From Siphlonurus alternatus (Eukaryota > Arthropoda > Insecta > Ephemeroptera > Siphlonuridae): 64,000 bases of DNA. The DNA lies in assembly GCA_949825025.1 (NCBI GenBank), contig OX463784.1:3329668-3393667 (forward strand). The letters run 5' to 3'. Of this stretch, positions 10,279 through 21,130 are shown piece by piece; the stretch's first letter is position 1; each line of letters starts with the position of its first letter. A program made the position numbers and the translations under genes. The notes beneath the pieces are model-generated. The model was not told where the DNA came from and did not search any database. It saw only the letters and a list, made by a program, of their open reading frames with translations.

Positions 10279-10443
10279 TACTATGGGCAGTGTCCCTTGG
10301 ATTTGAGATTGCTGTTCCGATCTGGCAATCAATTTGGTACTTCACAAAGATTTCCGCCGCACATACTCACTCAATACAGAAGAATCCCTGGTATGGCAAA
10401 AATGTGGAGAATCGAAGCAAATAAAAGAGGGGAGCAAAAAATA
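10279..10443. other. Possible exon, strand unresolved
   Basis: An island richer in GC than its flanks. On the plus strand, acceptor TACTATGGGCAG is followed by an open frame beginning SLGFEIAVPIWQS and ending in a stop near 10443. On the minus strand, a donor CATA-GTAAGTATA at about 10279 closes a 28-residue open stretch ending QIGTAISNPRDTAH. Both cannot be right, and neither matches a family I know. It may be an exon of an unannotated gene or chance. Confidence 0.2.
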
Positions 10444-11246
10444 CAGCCTACGACATCTAGTGACAATTATTTCAACTACTTCTATTTTATATTAAATGGC
10501 GCGATTTAATCTATAATTTTGAATCTTTCTTTTTTACTATAGTTTTAGTGATAAAAATCTTTCTTTTTATAAGCTGCATGCATTTAAAATATTACATAAA
10601 ACATAAAATATACAATTATATCACATAAATATATGTAAAATGTATACCTAAATTTTCATTGGATTGCAACCTTCTTTTTTCAGTTTATATTTATATATAA
10701 AATATATATATATGTATATATTATCCCATGCAGCAAATTTATTAGAAAATCTAATACATATAAATAACAATAATAATATATATTATTCTTTGTTGTTTGT
10801 TTTAAGTTTATAAATTATGTTCTGACAAAAAAAATAGTTTTATTTAGTCAGAACTCTAAGCAGATACATTTGTTTTTATTACAAACGTATACTTAACATT
10901 TTGATCATTAAAAAGTCCCTAATTTTTAATGTATTATTTTTTTATATTTTTCATAAAATATGGAATAAACTTACAATTTTATTATTATATATGAGGAAAT
11001 AATTAATACTTTTCAAAGTTGTACATATAATTAAAGAGTTCTCTAGCTATGTGTGCATATAGTTATTAATAAGACTGCAACATTGTTTGGGAGTAAGTGA
11101 CTTCATAGAAAAGTCATGCAATGTTAAACGTAGAAATTGAAATGTGTTAACGAAACTTAGAATTGTTTTAAACAGAAAATTGTTACTTAGTTATCATGTA
11201 ATAACCTTTCATAGAATTGTGAAACATGGAGAAGTTTTTGTATCAG

Positions 11247-11383
11247 GTGACGCTAGATGGTGCTGCCGTACATTTAGCTCTCACAAGGATGGTGAGGGCG
11301 GAAGATTGACCGCAGGCAGCTGGAGGAAAATGACAAAGCCGATCGAGTATCTCAAGGCTAACGGTGTTAGTAAAGATATGTAA
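11247..11383 (+). CDS. Candidate 3'-terminal exon of an unknown gene
   Basis: Acceptor GTTTTTGTATCAG at 11246 is followed by an open frame (split codon, then DARWCCRTFSSHKDGEG, later TAGSWRKMTKPIEYLKANG and VSKDM) ending in TAA at 11383. An AATAAA at 11418-11423 and a GT-rich stretch after it form a good poly(A) site. Composition is less AT-rich than the flanks. I do not recognise the protein and cannot place upstream exons. The alternative frame starting VTLDGAAVHLALTR also stays open for 20 codons. Confidence 0.35.
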
Positions 11384-11417
11384 AACCACGGGTCTTCATC
11401 TTGATTTTAATGTCATA

Positions 11418-11423
11418 AATAAA
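11418..11423 (+). terminator. AATAAA poly(A) signal of the candidate exon
   Basis: AATAAA 35 bases after the stop at 11383, followed within about 10-25 bases by TTGTTGTTTTGTTGTGG, a typical GU-rich downstream element. Confidence 0.4.
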
Positions 11424-11510
11424 CAATTACAATTGTTGTTTTGTTGTGGTACTGCGTTGAAGTAAATGGTTTAAATTAATACGGGTTTTATAAAATTATA
11501 TATTATGATC

Positions 11511-11745
11511 TCCTCTCTCTCTCTCTCTCTCTCTCTTGATCGATCGATGGATCTCGATCTCTGTATATATTATATATAAATGTAAATTTATATAATAAAT
11601 ATAATATAAAGTGTATATAATATGGATATATCTATATATAATATATATTTATAATATATAAAATTTCCTTTACGCGTAACGCATCAATCGAATCCAAAAC
11701 TGAAAAATATACTATATATTGCAAACAAAATTCGATGCATTTTTA
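11511..11745. repeat. (CT)n, GATC repeat and TATA-rich low-complexity tract
   Basis: A (CT)12 tract at 11512-11536 is followed by GATCGATCGATGGATC and then about 120 bp of TATA/ATAT-rich sequence. No gene. Confidence 0.75.
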
Positions 11746-12155
11746 AAGGTGGAGATAATACGGATCATATCTTTGACCCAATGCAAAAAAAAATCCCATT
11801 CATGAAAATTATGAAAAAAATTAAAATGTTCTCCTCTACATCCCCTATCAGTATTTAAGAAAATATATCAGGCGTACAAATTCGAACAAGTTTTCGAGAT
11901 ATGAATTTTTAAGTTGAGACTAAATTAACATGGAGAAATGAACAAGTTCCATATATATATATGTGAAATTACTCAACTTCAAAAATTAATAACTCGAAAA
12001 CTAGTTCGTTTTTGTATACCTGATATTTTATATAGCTACTGATAGGGGATGTAGAGCTCCTAGGAGAACATTTAAAAAAACAAACATAATTTTAATGCAT
12101 GGGATTTTTTTTAGCAAAGGTTCAGCTGATCCGTGTTATCTCTACCTTAATCAAA
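11745..12155. repeat. Foldback family C copy
   Basis: Termini AAAGGTGGAGATAATACGG and GTTATCTCTACCTTAA, with the C-specific arms (AAAATCCCATTCATGAAAAT, TTCTCCTCTACATCCCCTAT) in inverted order. TTAA borders the right end. Confidence 0.85.
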
Positions 12156-12447
12156 ATGAACGAAATTAATATTTTTCTTCTTTAAATTATTCATCCCATA
12201 AATGCAAGACCGCAAGAAACAAATATATTTTCGAGCACAATTTCTTAATTTTCTCACTTGTAAACACAATCTTGTATCTAAAAAAACATGTATTATTTGA
12301 ATTTATAATTATTAAAAAAAAAAGAAAAAAAAAACTATGTATTAGCTGCATATATGGATTATATAGAGAACCTGACTAAGTATTTTTTAATTCTAAGCAG
12401 CTGAATTTTTATACATAAATATATGAAAGGAATATACTATAATAAAA

Positions 12448-12715
12448 ATCCCGAGTTGAAGTAAATTTCATATTTTCTTCACTATTAAGCTCTCCTCTTG
12501 TCTCTCTTCCTCTTATTTTGCACCATTTTAGAAGAAAAATGACGAGATTACGTAATGTTTCCTCTTTTTGATCATAAAATATTAGAAATATTGTCTTTAT
12601 TTCATCCTAACTTTGAACGAAGGGGAAATAAGATGTGTTTTAGAAGTAAAAAGATTACATTTATAGACTTTTTGTAAAGGTTGAGTTGAAGACGTAATTT
12701 TTCAACTATAGGAAC
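12448..12715 (+). repeat. Family F element (CCCGAGTTGAAAT termini)
   Basis: Begins CCCGAGTTGAAGTAAATTTC and ends TTTTTCAACTATAGG. The interior has CTCGTCATT-like, TTTTGCACCATTTTAGA, and GAAGGGGAAATAAGATGTG blocks shared by about a dozen copies in this window. A TIR element without coding capacity. Confidence 0.85.
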
Positions 12716-13102
12716 TCATGACTCATCTACACTATAAACTTATATATATTAACAAAACATTATATTATTAAATTGCATCTCTACGGTGGTGCAAGTTGAT
12801 GTATAGCAGAATGAAAAAATTTAACAGATAATTTTTTTTAAAATACACAACTGAACAAAATTATCAAATGAAAAAGGCTTACAGTTCTTTCATATGCAGT
12901 GTAATGAATGAGCTCATTATGATATTCTAATACACTTTTATTACGTTGAAAATATATATTATAATTAAAATGTGTTAATTATATTTAATTTCCAATTTTA
13001 TTTTTATACAATTTTTTAAATTCATATTGAAGAATTCAAAACTAAGAATTGATGGGGGTTATAAATATTAATTGATGAATGAAAGTTCAATATAATATTA
13101 AG

Positions 13103-13366
13103 TTTTATGACTTAATTAATCATCCTTTACACGTCTAAACCTAATCGTTTTATCTCTAAAACACATCCTATTTCCTCTTCGCTCAAAGTGAGAATGAAAT
13201 GAAGACAATATTTCTAACATTTTATGCTCGAGAAGAGGGAAAAAAAATTAATCTCGTATTTTCCCCTCTTTTTTCCTCTAAAATGGTGCAAAATAAGAGG
13301 AGAAAAGACGAGAGGAGAGTTGAATAGTGAAGAAAAGATAATATTTATTTCAACTCGTGCCTCATA
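13103..13366 (-). repeat. Family F element (minus)
   Basis: The same blocks as the other F copies in complement (TTCCTCTTCGCTCAAAGTG, AAAATGGTGCAAAATAAGAGG), ending TTATTTCAACTCG. Confidence 0.85.
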
Positions 13367-13432
13367 GCGTAAAAACTGTGAAATATATGATGAGTCGATC
13401 TATTGATCCTCAGAGCTTCACGATTCGTCTCA

Positions 13433-13829
13433 ATTAAGGGTAAGATAACACGAAACATCGATTGTTGTAGTCCCATATGATTAACATGTAAACCTTAGCA
13501 ACCTCATAATAATTCTGAATTTTTTTTTGAGAGACAGTTCTTAGCTAAAAAAAAAATGTGGAAAAAATTTCAAAACAATCGGACGATCCAATTTTTTTTT
13601 TAATTTTTTAAATTTTCAGTATAGGGCTTTCCCATGGAGACCTAAACTAAGAAATTAATTTTAAAAAATTGGATCGTCCGATTCTTTTGAAATTTTTTAT
13701 ATATTTTTTTGGTGCTAAGAACTGTCTCTCAAAAAAAATCAGAATTATTATGAGGTTGCCAAGGTTTAAATGTAAATCATATGGTACTACAACAATCGAT
13801 ATTTCGTATTATCTTACCCTTAATTGTCT
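13433..13829. repeat. TTAA-flanked foldback, family B2
   Basis: TTAAGGGTAAGATAACACGA at the left and ATTATCTTACCCTTAA at the right are inverted termini with TTAA at both borders. The arms share AACATGTAAACCTTAGCAA with family B. The centre has TTTCCCATGGAGA. Solo ends of the same family appear at 36607 and 39160. Confidence 0.88.
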
Positions 13830-13844
13830 AGCAAGGTAAGGCGT

Positions 13845-14540
13845 TGTGGCCTACATACTGGGAAGAAACTAATGGCATATTCCAATAAAATTTGATTATT
13901 ATTTTATATAATATGTTTTATTAAAAAAGTCAGTACAAAAAGAAGAACACAATGAAGCGAAACGAAGGCAGCCCTTTCACTATATAGTAGTTTGTTTATC
14001 AAATGCAATGAGCTGCGATTAATTAAAGTATTTTTTTTTTTAAATATTATGATTTCAATGGATTACATTTTCATTTTGAAAAAAAAAATAGTTTATTTAT
14101 TATTTATTTATTAATTGTTCACTACAGCATTTTATACCATTATAATGTGAAACGTCAAACATAAAAATCAAACAAAAACAAGTTGTAAAAGTGTACGAGT
14201 GAGTACACAGTAAAAGAAAATGTTACAGAAAGAAAATAAGAAAAAAAAAATTAACACTTATAAACTGGAATGTTCCATATATATATATAAAATAATGCAA
14301 GAGAAATTAAAATATATACCTAATTAGACAGGTAGAACATTCTTTACATTGTAATCGGTAAGAAACGAGAGAAAGATTGAGAGAACAATATTATGTTAAG
14401 AGTGATATCCACAGCTGCAGACTATGCATTGTATAAGGATAGTATAATGATCATAAAAAATTAAAATATAAAAAAAAAAAATAATACCAAAAATTACAAT
14501 GAATTAGAGCAGGCCTTTGCTCATTTAAAATGAGAAATGT
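13845..14540. other. AT-rich sequence 3' of the minus-strand VPVP-repeat gene
   Basis: No gene. Tandem AATAAA motifs on the minus strand (complement of the TTTATT run at about 14090-14110) are the nearest strong poly(A)-type signals for the minus-strand gene ending at 15125. That would imply a ~1-kb 3' UTR containing a foldback; a nearer nonconsensus site is equally possible. Confidence 0.35.
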
Positions 14541-14925
14541 TAAGGTAGAGATAACGTCGATCAGCTGTTTTTTTAGCTCCATTTAATTAACTTTTAAACC
14601 TTAGAAAATTCACAAAAGTTTTGAAATTTTTTTGGGAGGCAAGATTTTAGTGCCTAAAAGCCATAAAAAAGTTTCAAAGCAATTGAACTAGACGATTTTT
14701 TTTAATTAAGTTTCTAGTTTATCTCTCCATGGGAAAGCGCTATGCTGAAAATTTAATAAATTAATTAAAAAAATGGCTATTTAAATTGTTTTTAAACTTT
14801 TTTTGTGACTTTTAGGTACTATTATCTACCTCTCAATTTTTTTTTTTAGAATTTGTGTGAATTTGCTAAGGTATTCATGTTAATCATGGAGCTAAAAAAC
14901 AGCTGATCGACGTTTGCTCTATATT
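14540..14925. repeat. Foldback family B copy
   Basis: Left end TTAAGGTAGAGATAACG followed by TCGATCAGCTG. Arms with GATTTTAGTGCCTAAAAGCC and its complement, centre around TCCATGGGAAAGC. The right terminus is eroded after CAGCTGATCGACG. Confidence 0.85.
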
Positions 14926-15124
14926 CCTCAACTCCATATTACATGTTTTCACAGTATTATCGTGACATGAATATAATTATAATGTGTAGCAATAATACTG
15001 CCAATATAAACAATAATATAGAATAATGATAAAAAAACGTAACATTGTTTGAGACTGCGATATTACTTATCAATTGCAATAATCACAATTCTCTTTTGAT
15101 ATGGCGCGAGTTTGCTTACAAAAC

Positions 15125-16462
15125 TTATCCCTTGTAGCTGGAGTACTTGGAGCTGGTCCCGAGGTCCGACACTGCGGCGGCTGCGCTTGAGGCACCGAGC
15201 GATGTCGTCAGTGAACTACTGCCACCTAGCGTCTCACTCGCGTCATGTCCAAGACTCGCGGAGGTGGCAGGAGACGAGTTGATTCCCAGGGACGCCAGCG
15301 AGGCGCCACCATCGTATGTCGAGCTGCTTCCGAGGCCGTAGGAAGAGCTGCCACCAAGTCCATAAGATGAGCCGCTACCGAGGCCATAAGAAGAACCGGT
15401 GCCGAGGCCATAAGATGAACCGCTGCCGAGGCCATAAGGTGAGGTGCTACTGAGGCCATAAGATGAACCGCTACCGAGGCCATAAGGTGAGGTGCTACCA
15501 AGGCCATAAGATGAACCGCTGCCGAGGCCATAAGGCGAGGCGCTGCTGAGTCCACCAAGGCCATAAGGAGAACCAGAGCCGTACAGGGATCCACTACCTC
15601 CAAGTCCGTACGATGCCCCAGCACCGCCAAGGCCATAAGAGCCACTGTTAAGGCCAAATGAGTCAGAATTAAGACCATAAGAACCACTATTTAATCCAGA
15701 AAATGCATTTTTTAGGCTAGGTGAGCCACTGTTAAGTCCAAAAGAGCCAGAATTAAGACCATAAGAGCCTCTATTTAATCCAGAAAATGCATTGTTAAGG
15801 CCTAAAGAGCCATAAGAGGACCCAAATATTCCATGACTATTAGATCCAAATAATCCTTTAGAGGAACCAAATAGTCCACTACTTAGACCATACCTGTTGC
15901 TAGAGTCGAGGGGGGATCCTCCAGCTGATTGGAACGCTCCACCGAGTCCACCAAAAGACCCGCCGAATCCTCCAAAACTTCCGGCCGCTCCAAATCCTCC
16001 TCCGAAGGAAGGTCCAGCTCCCCCGAATGGTACGGGCACAGGATGTGGAATGGGAACTGCAACTGCTCTAGGAACATGTACAGGTACCGGATGAGGTACT
16101 GGTACCGGTACTGGTCTAGGAATATGTACAGGGTAAGGTCTAGGAACTGCAACTGGTACCGGATGTGGGACAGGTACTGGCACTGCTCGTGGAATGTGTA
16201 CCGGGTATGGTTGTGGTACAGGTACTGGTACAGGACGGTTTACTGGTACAGGTACAGGATGAGGTACTGGGTACGGTCTAGGTTGGGGAACGTAAATGGT
16301 TCTAACGGAGTGTCCATAGCCTCCACCTCCGTACCCTCCATAGCCCCCGTAGCTTGAGCCTCCAGCAACTCCCAAGCCGACCACGCCTCTCTTCTCGTTC
16401 TTTTTGCTAGCTTGGGGCTCTTTGGCAGCTAACGCAGCCATTGCCAAAAGCAGCACACACGC
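15125..16462 (-). CDS. VPVP-repeat gene exon 2 (main coding exon)
   Basis: Acceptor TTTTTTTCTTTCAG at 16463-16476 (minus), then 1338 bases ending ...SSYKG and TAA. The exon is much richer in GC than its surroundings. The other long open frames on both strands here are shadows of its repeats. Confidence 0.9.
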   Translation of the reverse strand, partial: ACVLLLAMAALAAKEPQASKKNEKRGVVGLGVAGGSSYGGYGGYGGGGYGHSVRTIYVPQPRPYPVPHPVPVPVNRPVPVPVPQPYPVHIPRAVPVPVPHPVPVAVPRPYPVHIPRPVPVPVPHPVPVHVPRAVAVPIPHPVPVPFGGAGPSFGGGFGAAGSFGGFGGSFGGLGGAFQSAGGSPLDSSNRYGLSSGLFGSSKGLFGSNSHGIFGSSYGSLGLNNAFSGLNRGSYGLNSGSFGLNSGSPSLKNAFSGLNSGSYGLNSDSFGLNSGSYGLGGAGASYGLGGSGSLYGSGSPYGLGGLSSASPYGLGSGSSYGLGSTSPYGLGSGSSYGLSSTSPYGLGSGSSYGLGTGSSYGLGSGSSYGLGGSSSYGLGSSSTYDGGASLASLGINSSPATSASLGHDASETLGGSSSLTTSLGASSAAAAVSDLGTSSKYSSYKG

Positions 16463-19400
16463 CTGAAAGAAAAAAATTGGTAAGACTAACAAAAGGACGT
16501 ATAAAGCCGGATTATAACATGGCGATTTTTAACATGCGACGTGAAGAGAATAATGCGCACTTGCTGTGACATCAATTGGTGGCCATATTGGCGAATAAAA
16601 AAAGAGCATCACAATTAACGTGATTTTGCTGCCGCAACCTGGCGAATTCGCTCACCGCATAGGATTTCATAGCTTGTATGACAAAACCGCGTCGCATCGC
16701 ATCGCATCCCCTTAAAGGCGGATTCAGATGGCGACCACGGCAACGCGATTTTATCACACAAGCTGTGAAATCCTATGCGGTGAGCGAATTCGCCAGGTTG
16801 CGGCAGCGAAATCACGTTAATTGTGATGCTCTTTTTTTAATTGCCAAATATGGCCGCCAATGAATGTCACAACAAGTGCGCATTATTCACGTCACGTCGC
16901 ATTATAAAAAATCACCATGTGAATCCGCCTTAATATGTAAGAGATATATTTTTTTTTTAATCAAACCCTAAATGCATGGGTACTTCTACTTACTAATTAC
17001 TCACTAAGTTTAAAACCCCGAATCTTCCAAGACCCTAACTTAGCATTTCGCGGGCTCTTCCGGAACGGGGGCGGCCACGGCCTTGCAATTCATCCCGGCA
17101 TTTACCTACAACTGAGGGAATCATGGAAACCTCAGCCAGGATGGCTGGACGCTACAGCTTTTATCAATGAACTGGAAGTGCAATGGTTCAAATGCCAGGG
17201 GAACCACATAGTGGAAAAGCTCAACGATTTACCCCTGGGTGGGAAAAATGGTTTTTGTTGAAAATGGTCACCCATCCAACTACTAATCACGCTCGGCGTT
17301 GCTTGAATTCGGTGATCTGACGAGACCCGGTCAAGCGCACTGCGCCACAAGAGAATTTGCAGAGTATATATACAATACAAAGCTCAGTGAAATAATAATT
17401 AATGCATTAAATATCAATATTAATTGTAAAAAAAAATAAAACAGTGCATTCAAAAACATTAAAGTTTTTGCCACATTATTTAATACAGGGGTGGACGATT
17501 GATAATTATTTATTTATTGTTAAGTATTGACAGCACCCTAGTTGAAAAATTTTATCTTTATCTCATCTTTATATGTCTAAACATAATCTTTTTACCTCAC
17601 ACATCTTATTTCCTCTTCGCTCAAAGTGAGGATGAAATAAAGACAATATTTCTAACATTTTATGTTCAAGAAGAGGAAAAAATACGTAATCTCGTCTTTT
17701 TCACAACTTTTTTCCTCTAAAATGGTGCAAAATAAAAGGACAAAAGACGAGAAGAGAGCTTAATAAAAAAGAAAGGTTGAAATTTATTTCAACTCAGGTT
17801 AATGATATGTAAGAGAATTTACAGACTATACAAAGCTCAGTGAAATAATAATTAATGCTTTTAATGTCATTATTTGTAAAAAAGCAATGCATTCAGAAAT
17901 ATTTAAGTTTTTACCACATTATTATACAATACAGGGTGTGAACGATTGATTATTATTTTTTTATTGTTAATTATTGATATAGTAGAACCATCATATGGTC
18001 AGCGCTGTCACTTTGACGAGGCAAGCCGGCAGCCAGCTGCTGGTATATGCAGCCTGCAGCCGCCAGCTTGCCTTGTCAAAGTGACAGCGCTGACCATATT
18101 TATGATGGTTCTACTATAGCAGTATTAATTTATGACAATTATGATAATGTAAATAAAAACTCAATTAAATTCTCTATCAGCTACTCTGCTATTGCACAAC
18201 CATGTAATAAAACATTTGATGTTCATTGACAGCTTTTATGCTTTGCACTTGCTAGAGCAGTTGTCATTGATTCGTATTACAATTAAAATAATGGAGTATT
18301 GTCCACAAATTTTTTTATTGCAGAAATGGATAAAGGGTGCAAAGTTATGCTACCCTGATTTTTTTTCAGATTTTTTAGAACCCGGGAACTATTTTTAAAA
18401 AATTATTCAAAGTTATTTTTGTGACGTCACGAGACGCCACTCCTTAAGAAAAAGATAGGACTTGCCGCCGCGTGACGTCACAAAAAGGACTTTCAATAAT
18501 TTTTTAAAAATACTTCCCGGGCTCTAAAATATCTGAAAAAAATCAGGGTAACATAACTTTGCACGCTCTATCCATTTCTGCAATAAAAAAAAATTGAGGA
18601 CAATACTCCATTCATTAAGACCCAAAAAATGCAATATTTATAGCAATTAAATCAATTACACATGTTAGATGCAGGCTGGTAAGTTTTTTATATAAACGAT
18701 ATTCTTTGTCATTGCTGATTGCAATAATAAAAAACGGAAACTTTAAGGTAGAGATAACGTCGATCAACTTTTTTTTTTTAGCTCTATTTAATTAACATGT
18801 AAACCTTAGCAAAGTCACAAAACTTATGAAATTTTTTTTGAGAGGTAGATTTTAGTGCCTAAAAGTAATAAAAAAAAAAGCTTCAATACAATTTGTTAAG
18901 CCTATTTTTTTAATTAAGTTTATAATGTGTCTCTCCATGCATGGGAGAGCCCTATGCTGAAAATTAGATAAATTAATTAAAAAAATCAGCTTGTTAAATT
19001 GTTATGAAATTATTTTTTGTATGGCTTTTATGCACTAATATGTATATCTGCCTCTCAAATAAGTTTTCAGAATTTTTGTAAATTTGCTAAGGTTTACTTG
19101 TTAATCAAATGAAGCTAAAAAACAACTGCATATTGACATTATCTCTACTTTTAAATTCAAATGTGATATAGCAATTCACATGTTAGATGCAATGGATAAA
19201 GTGCAGCTTTATATACAAATGGAATTATTTGTCATTGCTTATTTCAATAATATAAAAACGGAATCTTTAAGGTGGGTCGCAGACAGACTTCGCATCGCAT
19301 GGTATGGTATCGTATGACTTCGTATGATAAAAATTTAGAACCGGTTCTAAATGAGAAATTTACGATATCATATCATACGATACCATGCGAAGCTGTGTGC

Positions 19401-19744
19401 GCACGCATACCTGATCGCATAGTTTCTTAATTTTTTGTTTATCATACGCTGCAAAATCATGCGATTCTGTCTGCGACCAGCCTAAAGGCGGATTCAGATG
19501 GCGACAACGGCGATGCGACGCGATTTTGACGTAAAAGCTGTGAAATCCTATGCGGCGGCGAATTCGCTGGGAATCACGTTAATAACGATGTTCTTTTTCT
19601 TTTAATCACCAAATATGGCCGCCAATGAATGTTACAGCAAGTGCGCATTATTCGCATCGCATTATAAAAATCACCATCTGAATCCGCCTTAACTCCTCTG
19701 CAAAATTTTGAATGTTAATAAAATCATCTTACCATTGACTTCAT
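15125..19744 (-). CDS. Secreted Val-Pro and YGLGSGSS repeat protein (cuticle/ECM type), 449 aa
   Basis: Two exons: 19733-19744 (MKSM) and 15125-16462, joined in phase 0. The product starts [19 protein letters not shown], a clear signal peptide, then a basic KKNEKR that may be a propeptide cleavage site. Next come a glycine/tyrosine block ([12 protein letters not shown]), about 100 residues of proline-alternating repeats built from VPVPHPVPV and RPYPVHIPR, a GGFG-rich link, and a long C-terminal region of repeats such as YGLNSGSFG and [11 protein letters not shown]. No enzymatic domain. Composition and layout resemble structural cuticle, silk-like or matrix proteins of arthropods; Tyr could support cross-linking. 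The start is set by the splice to exon 1: the ATG of the longer open frame at 16490-16492 lies in the intron. The function as cuticle protein is inferred, not shown. Confidence 0.88.
16504..16935. repeat. Two family D foldbacks head to head
   Basis: Two ~210-bp D copies in opposite orientation make a 430-bp palindrome. Each has GGCGGATTCA or equivalent termini, AATCCTATGCGG, the TGGCGAATTCGC-type block and AAGTGCGCATTATTC. Located in the intron of the VPVP-repeat gene, 40 bp upstream of the exon 2 acceptor. Confidence 0.85.
17010..17350 (-). mobile_element. 5S-headed SINE (minus)
   Basis: Complement of the 6168 copy: the 5S-like head is at 17350-17250 (GGTGATCTGACGAGACCCGG in plus) and the tail has TTCATCCCGGCATTTACCT and CGGGCTCTTCCGG. 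It lies in the intron of the VPVP-repeat gene. Confidence 0.88.
17525..17800 (-). repeat. Family F element (minus)
   Basis: Begins CACCCTAGTTGAAAAATT and ends ATTTATTTCAACTC, with the standard F interior in complement. Confidence 0.85.
17982..18119. repeat. Near-perfect 138-bp hairpin
   Basis: TATAGTAGAACCATCATATGG on the left and its complement on the right frame arms that include GTCAGCGCTGTCACTTTGAC. Pairing is almost complete to a small loop near GCTGGTATATGC. TA at both borders may be the target duplication. Confidence 0.9.
18291..18612. repeat. Foldback family A copy
   Basis: Arms GCAGAAATGGATAAAGGGTG and its complement, centre with two TGACGTCAC sites around GAAAAAGATAGGACTTGCC. Outer ends TAATGGAGTATTGTCC and GGACAATACTCCATT. 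Confidence 0.88.
18744..19150. repeat. Foldback family B copy
   Basis: TTTAAGGTAGAGATAACGTC at the left, ATTATCTCTACTTTTAAA at the right, with the family B arms. It lies in the VPVP-repeat gene's intron. Confidence 0.85.
19265..19482. repeat. Foldback (GTCGCAGACAGA termini)
   Basis: TTAAGGTGGGTCGCAGACAG returns inverted as CTGTCTGCGACCAGCCTAAA. The centre contains TTTAGAACCGGTTCTAAA. It abuts a family D element on the right, sharing the boundary bases. Confidence 0.88.
19483..19692. repeat. Family D foldback, single copy
   Basis: A clean 205-bp reference copy: AAAGGCGGATTCAGATGGCG at the left, CATCTGAATCCGCCTTAA at the right, TTAA at the right border. It ends 40 bp before exon 1 of the VPVP-repeat gene, so it lies in the intron next to the donor. 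Confidence 0.88.
19733..19744 (-). CDS. VPVP-repeat gene exon 1 (MKSM)
   Basis: ATG AAG TCA ATG followed by donor GTAAGATG. A four-codon first exon before a ~3.3-kb intron is a common arrangement for arthropod cuticle-type genes. It supplies the positively charged n-region of the signal peptide. Confidence 0.85.
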
Positions 19745-19759
19745 TGTTGGTACTTGCGG

Positions 19760-19806
19760 GTGGACTGAATGATGTCTGCCACACCCGAGCTCGAGGTTTA
19801 TATACC
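19760..19806 (-). promoter_or_regulatory. Core promoter of the VPVP-repeat gene (TATA + TCAGT initiator)
   Basis: On the minus strand, TATATAAAC at 19804-19796 is followed by an arthropod-type initiator ATTCAGTCC (TCAGT at 19768-19764), about 31-36 bases apart. The ATG follows about 22 bases after the initiator. A short 5' UTR and strong TATA/Inr suit an abundantly expressed structural protein. Confidence 0.75.
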
Positions 19807-20155
19807 AGGGAGGAGGCTACCCTTCACCTAGCCAGAAGATGATCACCACTTTCGCTCTTGACCCTGACGATCGTGACAGTTGACGCCCTGTGGTCCATTC
19901 CTCAGCAGAGAATGTCCCAACAACTAGAGAGTAATAATGGAGATCATTATTTTCCCAGCATTGTTGTAACAATGATGCTTTTTACTGTCTTTAGTAAGTA
20001 ATTGGATGTTTTTGCATAACGTGACCTAAATGTATTTTTTATGTTTAGTGAAATAAGTATTTAACTTTTTGATGTTTAATATATCTATAATAAGATTTAA
20101 GTAAGAAAATAATTATACAGTGCATTTATATTATATGTAAATTAAAGTGTACCAT
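19805..20155. other. Upstream region of the VPVP-repeat gene
   Basis: The first ~130 bp (19805-19935) is GC-richer and unique and may hold proximal promoter elements. The rest is AT-rich with nothing recognised. Confidence 0.4.
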
Positions 20156-20440
20156 AATTTAAAAATTACATCTTCAACTCATCTTTTAAACGTCTAAACC
20201 TAATCTTTTTACCTCTAAAACACATCTTATTTCCTCTTCGCTCAAAGTGAGGATAAAATGAAGACAATATTTTTAACATTTTATGGTCAAGAAGATGAAA
20301 GAAAACGTATAATCTCGTCTCTTTCCCTCCTTTTTCCCGTAAATTGGTGCAAAATAAGTGGAAAAAAGAAGAGTGGAGAGAGCTTGATAGCGAAGAAAAG
20401 ATGAAATTTATTTCAATTCGGGCATTCTCAAAGTGAAATT
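20155..20440 (-). repeat. Family F element (minus)
   Basis: Standard F blocks in complement (CACATCTTATTTCCTCTTCG, AATTGGTGCAAAATAAGTGG) ending TTTATTTCAATTCGGGC. A poly-T tract follows at 20452-20477. Confidence 0.85.
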
Positions 20441-20740
20441 GAAACACTTTTTTTTTCTTCTTTTTTTTTTTTTTTTTGCCTTTTCCGATGTTATTTATAT
20501 TCATATATTGATCATTTTAGTAAATTATTGTTTTGTATTTAAGAAAAAATGAAATTTACTTTAATTTGTGTAATGTTATTTTATGAAAAGCTTCATTAAT
20601 TGTCTACATAAATTAACACCATTATTCCATGCATGTGAACGAGAGGAAGTGTATATTAGAAAATATAATCGGTTTATCATTTGTATTTACTCGTCATATT
20701 TTATTATAACTCCAATTTTGATATATATTTTCGCTATTAA

Positions 20741-21130
20741 GGTAGAGATAACGCCGAACAGCTGATCGACGTAATGCCCTTTGATTAACATGTAAACCTT
20801 AGCAAATTGACAAAAATTCTGAATTTTTTTTGAGAGGCAGATATTAGTGCCTAAAAGCCATAGAAAAAATTTCAAAACGATTTAACGAGCCGATTTTTTT
20901 TTATTAATTTTTTTAATTTTCAGCATAGGGCTTTCCCATGCATGGAGAGCCAAACTAAAAAATTATTTTAAAAAAATCGGCTCGTTAAATGTTTTTGAAA
21001 CTTTTGCTATGGCTTTTAGGCACTAATATCTGCCTCTCAAAAAAAAATTCAGAATTTTTGTCAATTTGCTAAGGTTTACATGTTAATCAAAGGAGATTAC
21101 GTCGAACAGCTGTTTGACGTTATCTCTACC
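20741..21130. repeat. Family B foldback inserted at TTAA inside a family F element
   Basis: GGTAGAGATAACGCCGAACAG to TTGACGTTATCTCTACC, flanked by TTAA on both sides (20737-20740 and 21131-21134). The left flank ends TTTTCGCTATTAA and the right flank continues AAACTCTACTCTCGTC, which are the adjacent parts of the F consensus. The B element thus sits in F with a TTAA duplication. The copy at 34597 has the same arrangement. Confidence 0.9.

Noticed and set aside
10024..10332. Frame with a long Tyr-Ile run
   Set aside because: Translation of the (TA)n array.
15147..16357. Several plus- and minus-strand frames inside the cuticle-like gene
   Set aside because: Shadows of its repetitive exon in other frames.
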